From Paralichthys olivaceus (taxonomy: Eukaryota > Chordata > Actinopteri > Pleuronectiformes > Paralichthyidae): 64,000 nt of DNA. Position 1 is the stretch's first letter; the number at the start of each line of letters is the position of its first letter. The DNA is taken from the NCBI RefSeq assembly GCF_024713975.1, contig NC_091097.1, forward strand, positions 3,694,361 through 3,758,360, written 5' to 3'. Of this stretch, positions 14,225 to 26,852 are shown in pieces. A program made the position numbers and the translations under genes. Under the pieces are notes generated by a model. It was not told the DNA's origin. It searched no databases and saw nothing but the letters and a program-made list of their open reading frames with translations.

Positions 14225-17086
14225 TTGGTTCCATCTGAACTAATGTGGGGATGCCCGATCCATTGGTACCAGCCCCGAGCTTCTACGACCTCCAGAAGGG
14301 GTCAAACCACCAAATCTCAAGCAAAAAAGTACATGATATTTTTGAATAACTTTTTTCTGAAAGTCGTAGAGACTCGGGCATTTCACACTTAGTAAAGGGG
14401 AGACAGCCACGCACCCACACCAAATTTCAGCCCATTTCGAGCAAGCAGCGCAGAGTTATTCACCCTAGGGTGAATAGGGTGAGGGCAGAAATGAGGGTTA
14501 GGGTTAGGGTTAGGGCTGCAATTAGGGTTAGGGTTGCAGCCAGGGTTAGGGTTAGGGTTGGGGAGGAAATCCCATTGAGAATTGAAGATTTTCTTGAATA
14601 ACTTTTGTTCTGAAGGTCATAGAGACTTGGAAGTTGGTTCCATCTGAACTAATGTGGGGATGCCCGATCCATTGGTACCAGCCCCGAGCTTCTACGACCT
14701 CCAGAAGGGGTCAAACCACCAAATCTCAAGCAAAAAAGTACATGATATTTTTGAATAACTTTTTTCTGAAAGTCGTAGAGACTCGGGCATTTCACACTTA
14801 GTAAAGGGGAGACAGCCACGCACCCACACCAAATTTCAGCCCATTTCGAGCAAGCAGCGCAGAGTTATTCACCCTAGGGTGAATAGGGTGAGGGCAGAAA
14901 TGAGGGTTAGGGTTAGGGTTAGGGCTGCAATTAGGGTTAGGGTTGCAGCCAGGGTTAGGGTTAGGGTTGGGGAGGAAATCCCATTGAGAATTGAAGATTT
15001 TCTTGAATAACTTTTGTTCTGAAGGTCATAGAGACTTGGAAGTTGGTTCCATCTGAACTAATGTGGGGATGCCCGATCCATTGGTACCAGCCCCGAGCTT
15101 CTACGACCTCCGGAAGGGGTCAAACCACCAAATCTCAAGCAAAAAAGTACACGATATTTTTGAATAACTTTTTTTCTGAAAGTCGTAGAGACTCGGGCAT
15201 TTCACACTTAGTAAAGGGGAGACAGCCACGCACCCACACCAAATTTCAGCCCGTTTCGAGCAAGCAGCGCAGAGTTATTCACCCTAGGGTGAATAGGGTG
15301 AGGGCAGAAATGAGGGTTAGGGTTAGGGCTGCAATTAGGGTTAGGGTTGCAGCCAGGGTTAGGGTTAGGGTTGGGGAGGAAATCCCATTGAGAATTGAAG
15401 ATTTTCTTGAATAACTTTTGTTCTGAAGGTCATAGAGACTTGGAAGTTGGTTCCATCTGAACTAATGTGGGGATGCCCGATCCATTGGTACCAGCCCCAA
15501 GCTTCTACGACCTCCGGAAGGGGTCAAACCACCAAATCTCAAGCAAAAAAGTACACGATATTTTTGAACAACTTTTTTTCTGAAAGTCGTAGAGACTCGG
15601 GCATTTCACACTTAGTAAAGGGGAGACAGCCACGCACCCACACCAAATTTCAGCCCGTTTCGAGCAAGCAGCGCAGAGTTATTCACCCTAGGGTGAATAG
15701 GGTGAGGGCAGAAATGAGGGTTAGGGTTAGGGTTAGGGCTGCAATTAGGGTTAGGGTTGCAGCCAGGGTTAGGGTTAGGGTTGGGGAGGAAATCCCATTG
15801 AGAATTGAAGATTTTCTTGAATAACTTTTGTTCTGAAGGTCATAGAGACTTGGAAGTTGGTTCCATCTGAACTAATGTGGGGATGCCCGATCCATTGGTA
15901 CCAGCCCCGAGCTTCTACGACCTCCGGAAGGGGTCAAACCACCAAATCTCAAGCAAAAAAGTACACGATATTTTTGAATAACTTTTTTTCTGAAAGTCGT
16001 AGAGACTCGGGCATTTCACACTTAGTAAAGGGGAGACAGCCACGCACCCACACCAAATTTCAGCCCGTTTCGAGCAAGCAACGCAGAGTTATTCACCCTA
16101 GGGTGAATAGGGTGAGGGCAGAAATGAGGGTTAGGGTTAGGGTTAGGGCTGCAATTAGGGTTAGGGTTGCAGCCAGGGTTAGGGTTAGGGTTGGGGAGGA
16201 AATCCCATTGAGAATTGAAGATTTTCTTGAATAACTTTTGTTCTGAAGGTCATAGAGACTCGGAAGTTGGTTCCATCTGAACTAATGTGGGGATGCCCGA
16301 TCCATTGGTACCATCCCCGAGCTTCTACGACCTCCGGAAGGGGTCAAACCACCAAATCTCAAGCAAAAAAGTACACGATATTTTTGAATAACTTTTTTTC
16401 TGAAAGTTGTAGAGACTCGGGCATTTCACACTTAGTAAAGGGGAGACAGCCACACACCCACACCAAATTTCAGCCCGTTTCGAGCAAGCAGCGCAGAGTT
16501 ATTCACCCTAGGGTGAATAGGGTGAGGGCAGAAATGAGGGTTAGGGTTAGGGTTAGGGCTGCAATTAGGGTTAGGGTTGCAGCCAGGGTTAGGGTTAGGG
16601 TTGGGGAGGAAATCCCATTGAGAATTGAAGATTTTCTTGAATAACTTTTGTTCTGAAGGTCATAGAGACTTGGAAGTTGGTTCCATCTGAACTAATGTGG
16701 GGATGCCCGATCCATTGGTACCAGCCCCGAGCTTCTACGACCTCCGGAAGGGGTCAAACCACCAAATCTCAAGCAAAAAAGTACACGATATTTTTGAATA
16801 ACTTTTTTTCTGAAAGTCGTAGAGACTCGGGCATTTCACACTTAGTAAAGGGGAGACAGCCACGCACCCACACCAAATTTCAGCCCGTTTCGAGCAAGCA
16901 GCGCAGAGTTATTCACCCTAGGGTGAATAGGGTGAGGGCAGAAATGAGGGTTAGGGTTAGGGTTAGGGCTGCAATTAGGGTTAGGGTTGCAGCCAGGGTT
17001 AGGGTTAGGGTTGGGGAGGAAATCCCATTGAGAATTGAAGATTTTCTTGAATAACTTTTGTTCTGAAGGTCATAGAGACTTGGAAG

Positions 17087-19948
17087 TTGGTTCCATCTGA
17101 ACTAATGTGGGGATGCCCGATCCATTGGTACCAGCCCCGAGCTTCTACGACCTCCAGAAGGGGTCAAACCACCAAATCTCAAGCAAAAAAGTACATGATA
17201 TTTTTGAATAACTTTTTTCTGAAAGTCGTAGAGACTCGGGCATTTCACACTTAGTAAAGGGGAGACAGCCACGCACCCACACCAAATTTCAGCCCGTTTC
17301 GAGCAAGCAGCGCAGAGTTATTCACCCTAGGGTGAATAGGGTGAGGGCAGAAATGAGGGTTAGGGTTAGGGTTAGGGCTGCAATTAGGGTTAGGGTTGCA
17401 GCCAGGGTTAGGGTTAGGGTTGGGAAGGAAATCCCATTGAGAATTGAAGATTTTCTTGAATAACTTTTGTTCTGAAGGTCATAGAGACTTGGAAGTTGGT
17501 TCCATCTGAACTAATGTGGGGATGCCCGATCCATTGGTACCAGCCCCGAGCTTCTACGACCTCCGGAAGGGGTCAAACCACCAAATCTCAAGCAAAAAAG
17601 TACACGATATTTTTGAATAACTTTTTTTCTGAAAGTCGTAGAGACTCGGGCATTTCACACTTAGTAAAGGGGAGACAGCCACGCACCCACACCAAATTTC
17701 AGCCCGTTTCGAGCAAGCAGCGCAGAGTTATTCACCCTAGGGTGAATAGGGTGAGGGCAGAAATGAGGGTTAGGGTTAGGGTTAGGGCTGCAATTAGGGT
17801 TAGGGTTGCAGCCAGGGTTAGGGTTAGGGTTGGGGAGGAAATCCCATTGAGAATTGAAGATTTTCTTGAATAACTTTTGTTCTGAAGGTCATAGAGACTT
17901 GGAAGTTGGTTCCATCTGAACTAATGTGGGGATGCCCGATCCATTGGTACCAGCCCCGAGCTTCTACGACCTCCAGAAGGGGTCAAACCACCAAATCTCA
18001 AGCAAAAAAGTACATGATATTTTTGAATAACTTTTTTCTGAAAGTCGTAGAGACTCGGGCATTTCACACTTAGTAAAGGGGAGACAGCCACGCACCCACA
18101 CCAAATTTCAGCCCGTTTCGAGCAAGCAGCGCAGAGTTATTCACCCTAGGGTGAATAGGGTGAGGGCAGAAATGAGGGTTAGGGTTAGGGTTAGGGCTGC
18201 AATTAGGGTTAGGGTTGCAGCCAGGGTTAGGGTTAGGGTTGGGGAGGAAATCCCATTGAGAATTGAAGATTTTCTTGAATAACTTTTGTTCTGAAGGTCA
18301 TAGAGACTTGGAAGTTGGTTCCATCTGAACTAATGTGGGGATGCCCGATCCATTGGTACCAGCCCCGAGCTTCTACGACCTCCGGAAGGGGTCAAACCAC
18401 CAAATCTCAAGCAAAAAAGTACACGATATTTTTGAATAACTTTTTTTCTGAAAGTCGTAGAGACTCGGGCATTTCACACTTAGTAAAGGGGAGACAGCCA
18501 CGCACCCACACCAAATTTCAGCCCGTTTCGAGCAAGCAGCGCAGAGTTATTCACCCTAGGGTGAATAGGGTGAGGGCAGAAATGAGGGTTAGGGTTAGGG
18601 CTGCAATTAGGGTTAGGGTTGCAGCCAGGGTTAGGGTTAGGGTTGGGGAGGAAATCCCATTGAGAATTGAAGATTTTCTTGAATAACTTTTGTTCTGAAG
18701 GTCATAGAGACTTGGAAGTTGGTTCCATCTGAACTAATGTGGGGATGCCCGATCCATTGGTACCAGCCCCAAGCTTCTACGACCTCCGGAAGGGGTCAAA
18801 CCACCAAATCTCAAGCAAAAAAGTACACGATATTTTTGAACAACTTTTTTTCTGAAAGTCGTAGAGACTCGGGCATTTCACACTTAGTAAAGGGGAGACA
18901 GCCACGCACCCACACCAAATTTCAGCCCGTTTCGAGCAAGCAGCGCAGAGTTATTCACCCTAGGGTGAATAGGGTGAGGGCAGAAATGAGGGTTAGGGTT
19001 AGGGTTAGGGCTGCAATTAGGGTTAGGGTTGCAGCCAGGGTTAGGGTTAGGGTTGGGGAGGAAATCCCATTGAGAATTGAAGATTTTCTTGAATAACTTT
19101 TGTTCTGAAGGTCATAGAGACTTGGAAGTTGGTTCCATCTGAACTAATGTGGGGATGCCCGATCCATTGGTACCAGCCCCGAGCTTCTACGACCTCCGGA
19201 AGGGGTCAAACCACCAAATCTCAAGCAAAAAAGTACACGATATTTTTGAATAACTTTTTTTCTGAAAGTCGTAGAGACTCGGGCATTTCACACTTAGTAA
19301 AGGGGAGACAGCCACGCACCCACACCAAATTTCAGCCCGTTTCGAGCAAGCAACGCAGAGTTATTCACCCTAGGGTGAATAGGGTGAGGGCAGAAATGAG
19401 GGTTAGGGTTAGGGTTAGGGCTGCAATTAGGGTTAGGGTTGCAGCCAGGGTTAGGGTTAGGGTTGGGGAGGAAATCCCATTGAGAATTGAAGATTTTCTT
19501 GAATAACTTTTGTTCTGAAGGTCATAGAGACTCGGAAGTTGGTTCCATCTGAACTAATGTGGGGATGCCCGATCCATTGGTACCATCCCCGAGCTTCTAC
19601 GACCTCCGGAAGGGGTCAAACCACCAAATCTCAAGCAAAAAAGTACACGATATTTTTGAATAACTTTTTTTCTGAAAGTTGTAGAGACTCGGGCATTTCA
19701 CACTTAGTAAAGGGGAGACAGCCACGCACCCACACCAAATTTCAGCCCGTTTCGAGCAAGCAGCGCAGAGTTATTCACCCTAGGGTGAATAGGGTGAGGG
19801 CAGAAATGAGGGTTAGGGTTAGGGTTAGGGCTGCAATTAGGGTTAGGGTTGCAGCCAGGGTTAGGGTTAGGGTTGGGGAGGAAATCCCATTGAGAATTGA
19901 AGATTTTCTTGAATAACTTTTGTTCTGAAGGTCATAGAGACTTGGAAG
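17087..19948 (+). repeat. Higher-order satellite block A' (copy of 11363-14224)
   Basis: It carries the same seven-monomer order as block A, including the rare 'gttgggaaggaaat' change (about 17418) and the two 'cctccagaagg' monomers at 17087 and 17906. A shorter four-monomer version of the same series (404-bp monomer, 'gaacaactt', 'caacgcag', 'gactcggaag') also sits at 15043-16676. Confidence 0.85.
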
Positions 19949-22900
19949 TTGGTTCCATCTGAACTAATGTGGGGATGCCCGATCCATTGGTACCAGCCCC
20001 GAGCTTCTACGACCTCCGGAAGGGGTCAAACCACCAAATCTCAAGCAAAAAAGTACACGATATTTTTGAATAACTTTTTTTCTGAAAGTCGTAGAGACTC
20101 GGGCATTTCACACTTAGTAAAGGGGAGACAGCCACGCACCCACACCAAATTTCAGCCCGTTTCGAGCAAGCAGCGCAGAGTTATTCACCCTAGGGTGAAT
20201 AGGGTGAGGGCAGAAATGAGGGTTAGGGTTAGGGTTAGGGCTGCAATTAGGGTTAGGGTTGCAGCCAGGGTTAGGGTTAGGGTTGGGGAGGAAATCCCAT
20301 TGAGAATTGAAGATTTTCTTGAATAACTTTTGTTCTGAAGGTCATAGAGACTCGGAAGTTGGTTCCATCTGAACTAATGTGGGGATGCCCGATCCATTGG
20401 TACCATCCCCGAGCTTCTACGACCTCCGGAAGGGGTCAAACCACCAAATCTCAAGCAAAAAAGTACACGATATTTTTGAATAACTTTTTTTCTGAAAGTT
20501 GTAGAGACTCGGGCATTTCACACTTAGTAAAGGGGAGACAGCCACGCACCCACACCAAATTTCAGCCCGTTTCGAGCAAGCAGCGCAGAGTTATTCACCC
20601 TAGGGTGAATAGGGTGAGGGCAGAAATGAGGGTTAGGGTTAGGGTTAGGGCTGCAATTAGGGTTAGGGTTGCAGCCAGGGTTAGGGTTGGGGAGGAAATC
20701 CCATTGAGAATTGAAGATTTTCTTGAATAACTTTTGTTCTGAAGGTCATAGAGACTTGGAAGTTGGTTCCATCTGAACTAATGTGGGGATGCCCGATCCA
20801 TTGGTACCAGCCCCGAGCTTCTACGACCTCCGGAAGGGGTCAAACCACCAAATCTCAAGCAAAAAAGTACACGATATTTTTGAATAACTTTTTTTCTGAA
20901 AGTCGTAGAGACTCGGGCATTTCACACTTAGTAAAGGGGAGACAGCCACGCACCCACACCAAATTTCAGCCCGTTTCGAGCAAGCAGCGCAGAGTTATTC
21001 ACCCTAGGGTGAATAGGGTGAGGGCAGAAATGAGGGTTAGGGTTAGGGTTAGGGCTGCAATTAGGGTTAGGGTTGCAGCCAGGGTTAGGGTTAGGGTTGG
21101 GGAGGAAATCCCATTGAGAATTGAAGATTTTCTTGAATAACTTTTGTTCTGAAGGTCATAGAGACTCGGAAGTTGGTTCCATCTGAACTAATGTGTGGAT
21201 GCCTGATCCATTGGTACCATCCCCGAGCTTCTACGACCTCCGGAAGGGGTCAAACCACCAAATCTCAAGCAAAAAAGTACACGATATTTTTGAATAACTT
21301 TTTTTCTGAAAGTCGTAGAGACTCGGGCATTTCACACTTAGTAAAGGGGAGACAGCCACGCACCCACACCAAATTTCAGCCCGTTTCGAGCAAGCAGCGC
21401 AGAGTTATTCACCCTAGGGTGAATAGGGTGAGGGCAGAAATGAGGGTTAGGGTTAGGGTTAGGGCTGCAATTAGGGTTAGGGTTGCAGCCAGGGTTAGGG
21501 TTGGGGAGGAAATCCCATTGAGAATTGAAGATTTTCTTGAATAACTTTTGTTCTGAAGGTCATAGAGACTTGGAAGTTGGTTCCATCTGAACTAATGTGG
21601 GGATGCCCGATCCATTGGTACCAGCCCCAAGCTTCTACGACCTCCGGAAGGGGTCAAACCACCAAATCTCAAGCAAAAAAGTACACGATATTTTTGAATA
21701 ACTTTTTTTCTGAAAGTCGTAGAGACTCGGGCATTTCACACTTAGTAAAGGGGAGACAGCCACGCACCCACACCAAATTTCAGCCCGTTTCGAGCAAGCA
21801 GCGCAGAGTTATTCACCCTAGGGTGAATAGGGTGAGGGCAGAAATGAGGGTTAGGGTTAGGGTTAGGGCTGCAATTAGGGTTAGGGTTGCAGCCAGGGTT
21901 AGGGTTAGGGTTGGGGAGGAAATCCCATTGAGAATTGAAGATTTTCTTGAATAACTTTTGTTCTGAAGGTCATAGAGACTTGGAAGTTGGTTCCATCTGA
22001 ACTAATGTGGGGATGCCCGATCCATTGGTACCAGCCCCGAGCTTCTACGACCTCCGGAAGGGGTCAAACCACCAAATCTCAAGCAAAAAAGTACACAATA
22101 TTTTTGAATAACTTTTTTTCTGAAAGTCGTAGAGACTCGGGCATTTCACACTTAGTAAAGGGGAGACAGCCACGCACCCACACCAAATTTCAGCCCGTTT
22201 CGAGCAAGCAACGCAGAGTTATTCACCCTAGGGTGAATAGGGTGAGGGCAGAAATGAGGGTTAGGGTTAGGGTTAGGGCTGCAATTAGGGTTAGGGTTGC
22301 AGCCAGGGTTAGGGTTAGGGTTGGGGAGGAAATCCCATTGAGAATTGAAGATTTTCTTGAATAACTTTTGTTCTGAAGGTCATAGAGACTTGGAAGTTGG
22401 TTCCATCTGAACTAATGTGGGGATGCCCGATCCATTGGTACCAGCCCCGAGCTTCTACGACCTCCGGAAGGGGTCAAACCACCAAATCTCAAGCAAAAAA
22501 GTACATGATATTTTTGAATAACTTTTTTTCTGAAAGTCGTAGAGACTCGGGCATTTCACACTTAGTAAAGGGGAGACAGTCACGCACCCACACCAAATTT
22601 CAGCCCGTTTCGAGCAAGCAGCGCAGAGTTATTCACCCTAGGGTGAATAGGGTGAGGGCAGAAATGAGGGTTAGGGTTAGGGTTAGGGCTGCAATTAGGG
22701 TTAGGGTTGCAGCCAGGGTTAGGGTTAGGGTTGGGGAGGAAATCCCATTGAGAATTGAAGATTTTCTTGAATAACTTTTGTTCTGAAGGTCATAGAGACT
22801 TGGAAGTTGGTTCCATCTGAACTAATGTGGGGATGCCCGATCCATTGGTACCAGCCCCGAGCTTCTACGACCTCCGGAAGGGGTCAAACCACCAAATCTC

Positions 22901-23544
22901 AAGCAAAAAAGTACACGATATTTTTGAATAACTTTTTTTCTGAAAGTCGTAGAGACTCGGGCATTTCACACTTAGTAAAGGGGAGACAGCCACGCACCCA
23001 CACCAAATTTCAGCCCGTTTCGAGCAAGCAGCGCAGAGTTATTCACCCTAGGGTGAATAGGGTGAGGGCAGAAATGAGGGTTAGGGTTAGGGTTAGGGCT
23101 GCAATTAGGGTTAGGGTTGCAGCCAGGGTTAGGGTTAGGGTTGGGGAGGAAATCCCATTGAGAATTGAAGATTTTCTTGAATAACTTTTGTTCTGAAGGT
23201 CATAGAGACTCGGAAGTTGGTTCCATCTGAACTAATGTGGGGATGCCCGATCCATTGGTACCAGCCCCGAGCTTCTACGACCTCCGGAAGGGGTCAAACC
23301 ACCAAATCTCAAGCAAAAAAGTACACGATATTTTTGAATAACTTTTTTTCTGAAAGTCGTAGAGACTCGGGCATTTCACACTTAGTAAAGGGGAGACAGC
23401 CACGCACCCACACCAAATTTCAGCCCGTTTCGAGCAAGCAGCGCAGAGTTATTCACCCTAGGGTGAATAGGGTGAGGGCAGAAATGAGGGTTAGGGTTAG
23501 GGTTAGGGCTGCAATTAGGGTTAGGGTTGCAGCCAGGGTTAGGG

Positions 23545-23830
23545 TAAGGAAAGTGATGTGTTTTCTCAACATTACAGCATCTAATTTAGTCAAGAAATAA
23601 CTCAAATTAAAATGATGACCTGAGCTCAGTATGTTGAGTCCCTTTTAACATTCTCATCTGGTTTCATTTAGACTGAGGTTTTACCCTCAAAGATTTGTTA
23701 TTTCACAAAAGGTTGTGTCTTGTTTTACTTTATTCTTCTCTCAATTACTATTCTCATAAGCCTGAATCCCCAAGTTAGTAACTGCTTTGATACTTAGTAA
23801 TAATATTCATTCTGTTTACTGATGTAAGTT
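23545..23830. repeat. 286-bp segment at the array edge, copied at 43531
   Basis: This segment starts immediately after the last 'agggttagggt' of the satellite, at 'taaggaaagtgatgtgtttt', and ends at 'gatgtaagtt'. An equally long copy lies at 43531-43816 in the same orientation. I see only two differences (t/c in 'taattt'/'taactt', and c/g in 'atcccc'/'atcgcc'), or about 99% identity with no gaps. No coding signal is seen. It marks a recent rearrangement joining the satellite to DNA from 20 kb away, or the reverse. Confidence 0.88.
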
Positions 23831-23909
23831 AGAGAGATATACTTAACACCTTTCGTCAAAAAGTGACAGTTTTACGACTTTGAACTTTTACCTAGTGAGG
23901 TCACGAGAA

Positions 23910-23973
23910 GGGGGGGGGGGGGGGGAGAGGGGGGTGAGAAGAGGGGGAGGAGGGGGGTTTAGGAAGTGGGGGG
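23910..23973 (+). repeat. Poly-G / purine-rich tract
   Basis: A run of 16 G is followed by several G-runs of five to six bases separated by A or GA, and then by poly-A. It satisfies the simple four-G-run pattern for a G-quadruplex many times over on the plus strand. It lies within 400 bp of the end of the satellite. It could also be a site of assembly or sequencing error. Confidence 0.85.
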
Positions 23974-26325
23974 TCATAAAAAAAAAATTAAAAAAATAGA
24001 TAAAGTGAGGGGGATTAAAAACCAGATACAGGGTGAGGTCAGAGAGCGCACTTAGCTGCAGGAGAACTCAGTATGTAAACATCCAAAGAATAACAACAGG
24101 TGTGATTGTATGGCTCCTCTCTCTCACAGACAGAGGCCTAAATGATGCAGAAAAATAAAAAACTAAATGGGTAAAACAGGAACAAGGGTCCAAGTTGACT
24201 TTCTATGGTTTTGACTGTCTCAGATTTGGTCAAGCTTGTCAGGGTGTGTTATCACAGATCAAAAATGTTATGACTTTTTATTTTAAGGCTGGAGGTTCCC
24301 TATCTATCACAAACTGAACTAAATTCTCAAACACTTCCTGTGTGCTCAAAAGTCCTGTTCGTTTAATAGAGTCTAGAGCTCTAACTACTACCACAAACTA
24401 AATCCTCCAGGCTGCTCGTTTACCAGCCAGCTCACAGTATGTAATGTGTAAATCAGACAGTGTTAGAGTTTTAAAAAAAAAAATATTTACACTATGTAGC
24501 TAGGCATGCAGTTCCAGTCTTTATGGTATCAAAGCTTATCATATCCTAGACCTGACACTGTTTGATGCACAGAGCTACAGTATCTTATCATGTGAGTGAC
24601 GTTGCTGCAAACTAGTACTTTTCCAAAGCTGTCCGTGATAATGTGGGGTGCAGTGTCATACTGTGCACTTCGAGTATTCTCAAAATAAATCCACTCAATT
24701 TACCAAAAAAATCTGATGAGCCATCAAATGCACTCATCAAACAGAATCAGAACAAGAGATTGATGTATACACAATGTATTTGTATCAGACAAACTGAAAG
24801 GACATTTTGTTACTTTCTAAATATTAAACTCTAAAACATTACACAGCCTTTTATCACTATACTTTGCTCTTAATTTCATATTGTTTCAAATAATTGTATA
24901 TTTTATTTTCAGATATGTTGAACTGTTTTCTATTATTATTATTAACAACATTTTTTTTGTGCTAATTAAACTCATGGATCTTGTGAAAGATCATGCTCAT
25001 TACAGATAGCCCCCTTCTGATGTATGTAGCAAAGGGCCAGGAGTGATTAGGCAGCCAACTAGTGTGGGAAAAGCGGTGACTCACAGGTTATGCAACTGAA
25101 AATCACCTGAAGTAGTGGTTTGAATATGATTATATATGTTATCTAAATGAATGGGAAATTTAGTTTGAGTTATTCTTTGACCCTAAATAATAATAAACCA
25201 AGGGCATGGGAGTGCCTAATCAATGATTAACTTATTTTAATTTTACTTTTACTTTAAAATTGATCCTTGAACACAACTTTTGTTCCAGGTGAAGACTCAG
25301 GTACAGTTTAAGCTAATTAATTGATTTTTATAAGGACATAGATTTTTGTCTGTGAGCACTGGATGTGTGCTAATTGTTATCTCGGGTTTTCAATGAAACC
25401 TTATTAAACAATTGGACAAATGAAGTCTTATATTTATGTAACCCAGATCTCCTGGGCCTGAGTTCGTAAACACACAAAAAAAAAATGAATATGATCTCAG
25501 AAGAATATTTGAAACGAATCTTATCTTTTGTTTAAATTCCTCTAATTAATATTAAAGACCACCACAACTGTATTTTAAAAGTCAAAACCTTCACAGGTGT
25601 TTATTTACAATAGGAAATAAATGAAAAGGCCGTGAATTCCTCTCAGGAAGTAAAATATTTACAAAACAAAATAAATGCACAAAATAAAATACAGGGTCTC
25701 TTTAAATTGTTTAAACTGTTCCTTTGACTTCTCAATTTACCCTTTAATTCACTGGTTAAATAAAATCTTTACCTTTCACAGGTCTCCGAATAAAAACAAA
25801 CACAATTCCTATCAACTGTAAATTAACTCACAAACATCACATGTGGGCCCACTTCAGAAATGATCAACTTGAAACTTAGTTGCAGGCCTGTAGTGATGCT
25901 CTGGTGCGGTGAGGTCTGAAAACTGAGTGGCCACTTCACTCAATCAAGAGCATAAAATAAAAGCACGTGCATGGTCATATCAGTTCGATACTCACAGGTC
26001 CAAAACGAGGAGCAATGGGGCAACGACAGTCACAGAAAGGGGTGATGGCAGTCACAATCCGAACACAGGCAGCACACACAGTGGCGAAAATCCAGGGAAG
26101 AATAAAACAGCAGGGTCCATCCACCAGCAACCATCTCAGTTTCTCTCTCTCTTCACAGACGTCCGTCTCCTTTAATTACATGAACTCTTTTGAGCCATAA
26201 TATCATCAGGCTAAATCGTACTGACTTAACGTTAGCCCGTTTTAGCATTGAAAACAACAGTGCTAAAGCTAAGATATACAGACACATTTCAACCTTTAGA
26301 ATTGGCTCTCCTATAACTGAACCAG
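23974..26325. other. AT-rich region without recognisable genes
   Basis: I find no coding exon, RNA gene or clear transposon here. The sequence is AT-rich with scattered short A and T runs, and the open frames (for example 24643-24834 and 25927-26200) are short and show no family motif. The part from about 25560 to 26300 contains phrases such as 'taacgttagcccgttttagc' that resemble dispersed fish repeats, but I cannot name the element. Confidence 0.5.
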
Positions 26326-26326
26326 A

Positions 26327-26372
26327 ACCCCTCCCCTCCCACTCCTCCCTCCCCTCCCACTCCTCCCCCTCC
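26327..26372. repeat. C-rich low-complexity tract (cccctccc / cactcctcc)
   Basis: Imperfect repeats of 'cccctcccactcctcc' run for about 45 bp. The tract is pyrimidine-only over most of its length, so the minus strand is a G-rich purine tract. No gene is attached to it. Confidence 0.8.
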
Positions 26373-26621
26373 TGCATTCTGGAAGGTCCCAGCAGCTGCT
26401 TTGGTAAATTTCACTGTTGACTTAATAACATACTTTCAGTAAAAATGTAAATGTGCCTTGATTTGTTCATGTAAGTGCATTTAGCAATTAAAAATTCAGA
26501 AAGTTAGCAAACACATGCACATGCAGAATATAAATGTCCATTAGAAATGTAAAATAACGTGGGATCTGTCACATGTTTAATGTCACATTTAAAGTAAATG
26601 GCGGTAAGTTGTCCTGATCAT

Positions 26622-26852
26622 GGGAAGCTATGGTGGAGGGGTAGAGCGGTTACCAGAAGGGTAGCAGTTCAATCCCCAGTTTGCCTCATCTGCATGCTGA
26701 AGTGTCCTTGAATAGAAAAAAAAAGTTCTGCTAATAGACGCACTGTATGAATGTGTGTGAACGACAATGAATGGCAAACTGTAGTGTAAAGCGCTCTGAG
26801 TGGTCATCAAGACTAGAAAAGCTCTATATGAATACAAACCATTTACCATCAC
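26622..26852 (+). mobile_element. tRNA-derived SINE, left arm, outer copy
   Basis: The head contains a pol III B-box-like 'gcagttcaatcccc' after 'gtagagcggttaccagaagg'. The body has 'gaagtgtccttgaa', 'tgtatgaatgtgtgtgaa' and 'gtgtaaagcgctctgagtgg', and the tail has 'gactagaaaagctctatatg' and 'ccatttaccatc'. This order is that of a SINE family common in percomorph fish. It is mirrored exactly in the right arm, so it was present before the inverted duplication. Confidence 0.85.

Larger units (their letters stand above)
1..23544 (+). repeat. Telomere-motif satellite array, ~57 monomers of ~410 bp
   Basis: An unbroken head-to-tail array fills the first 23.5 kb. The phrase 'ggttccatctgaactaatgt' recurs at about 169, 579, 989, 1398, 1808, 2212 and so on to 23217, giving 57 starts plus a partial monomer at the left edge. 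Most monomers are 410 bp. Some are 404 bp because they lack one TTAGGG-type hexamer, and two are 486 bp. Monomers differ at only a handful of positions. Each contains a block of TTAGGG hexamers, a 20-bp palindrome and an internal half-repeat. The array runs off the left edge, so its true length is unknown. The right end is inside a telomeric block. An open frame of about 125 codons occurs in most monomers, but I read it as a by-product and not a gene. The likely role is subtelomeric or pericentromeric heterochromatin. Confidence 0.97.

Noticed and set aside
169-23600. About 45 open frames of 123-127 codons, one per satellite monomer, as a possible tandem gene family
   Set aside because: The frame exists because the hexamers read as Arg-Val repeats without stops. 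About ten monomers carry a shortened or altered T run that breaks the frame, with no sign of being selected against. The monomer length of 410 is not a multiple of three, and there is no promoter or known domain.
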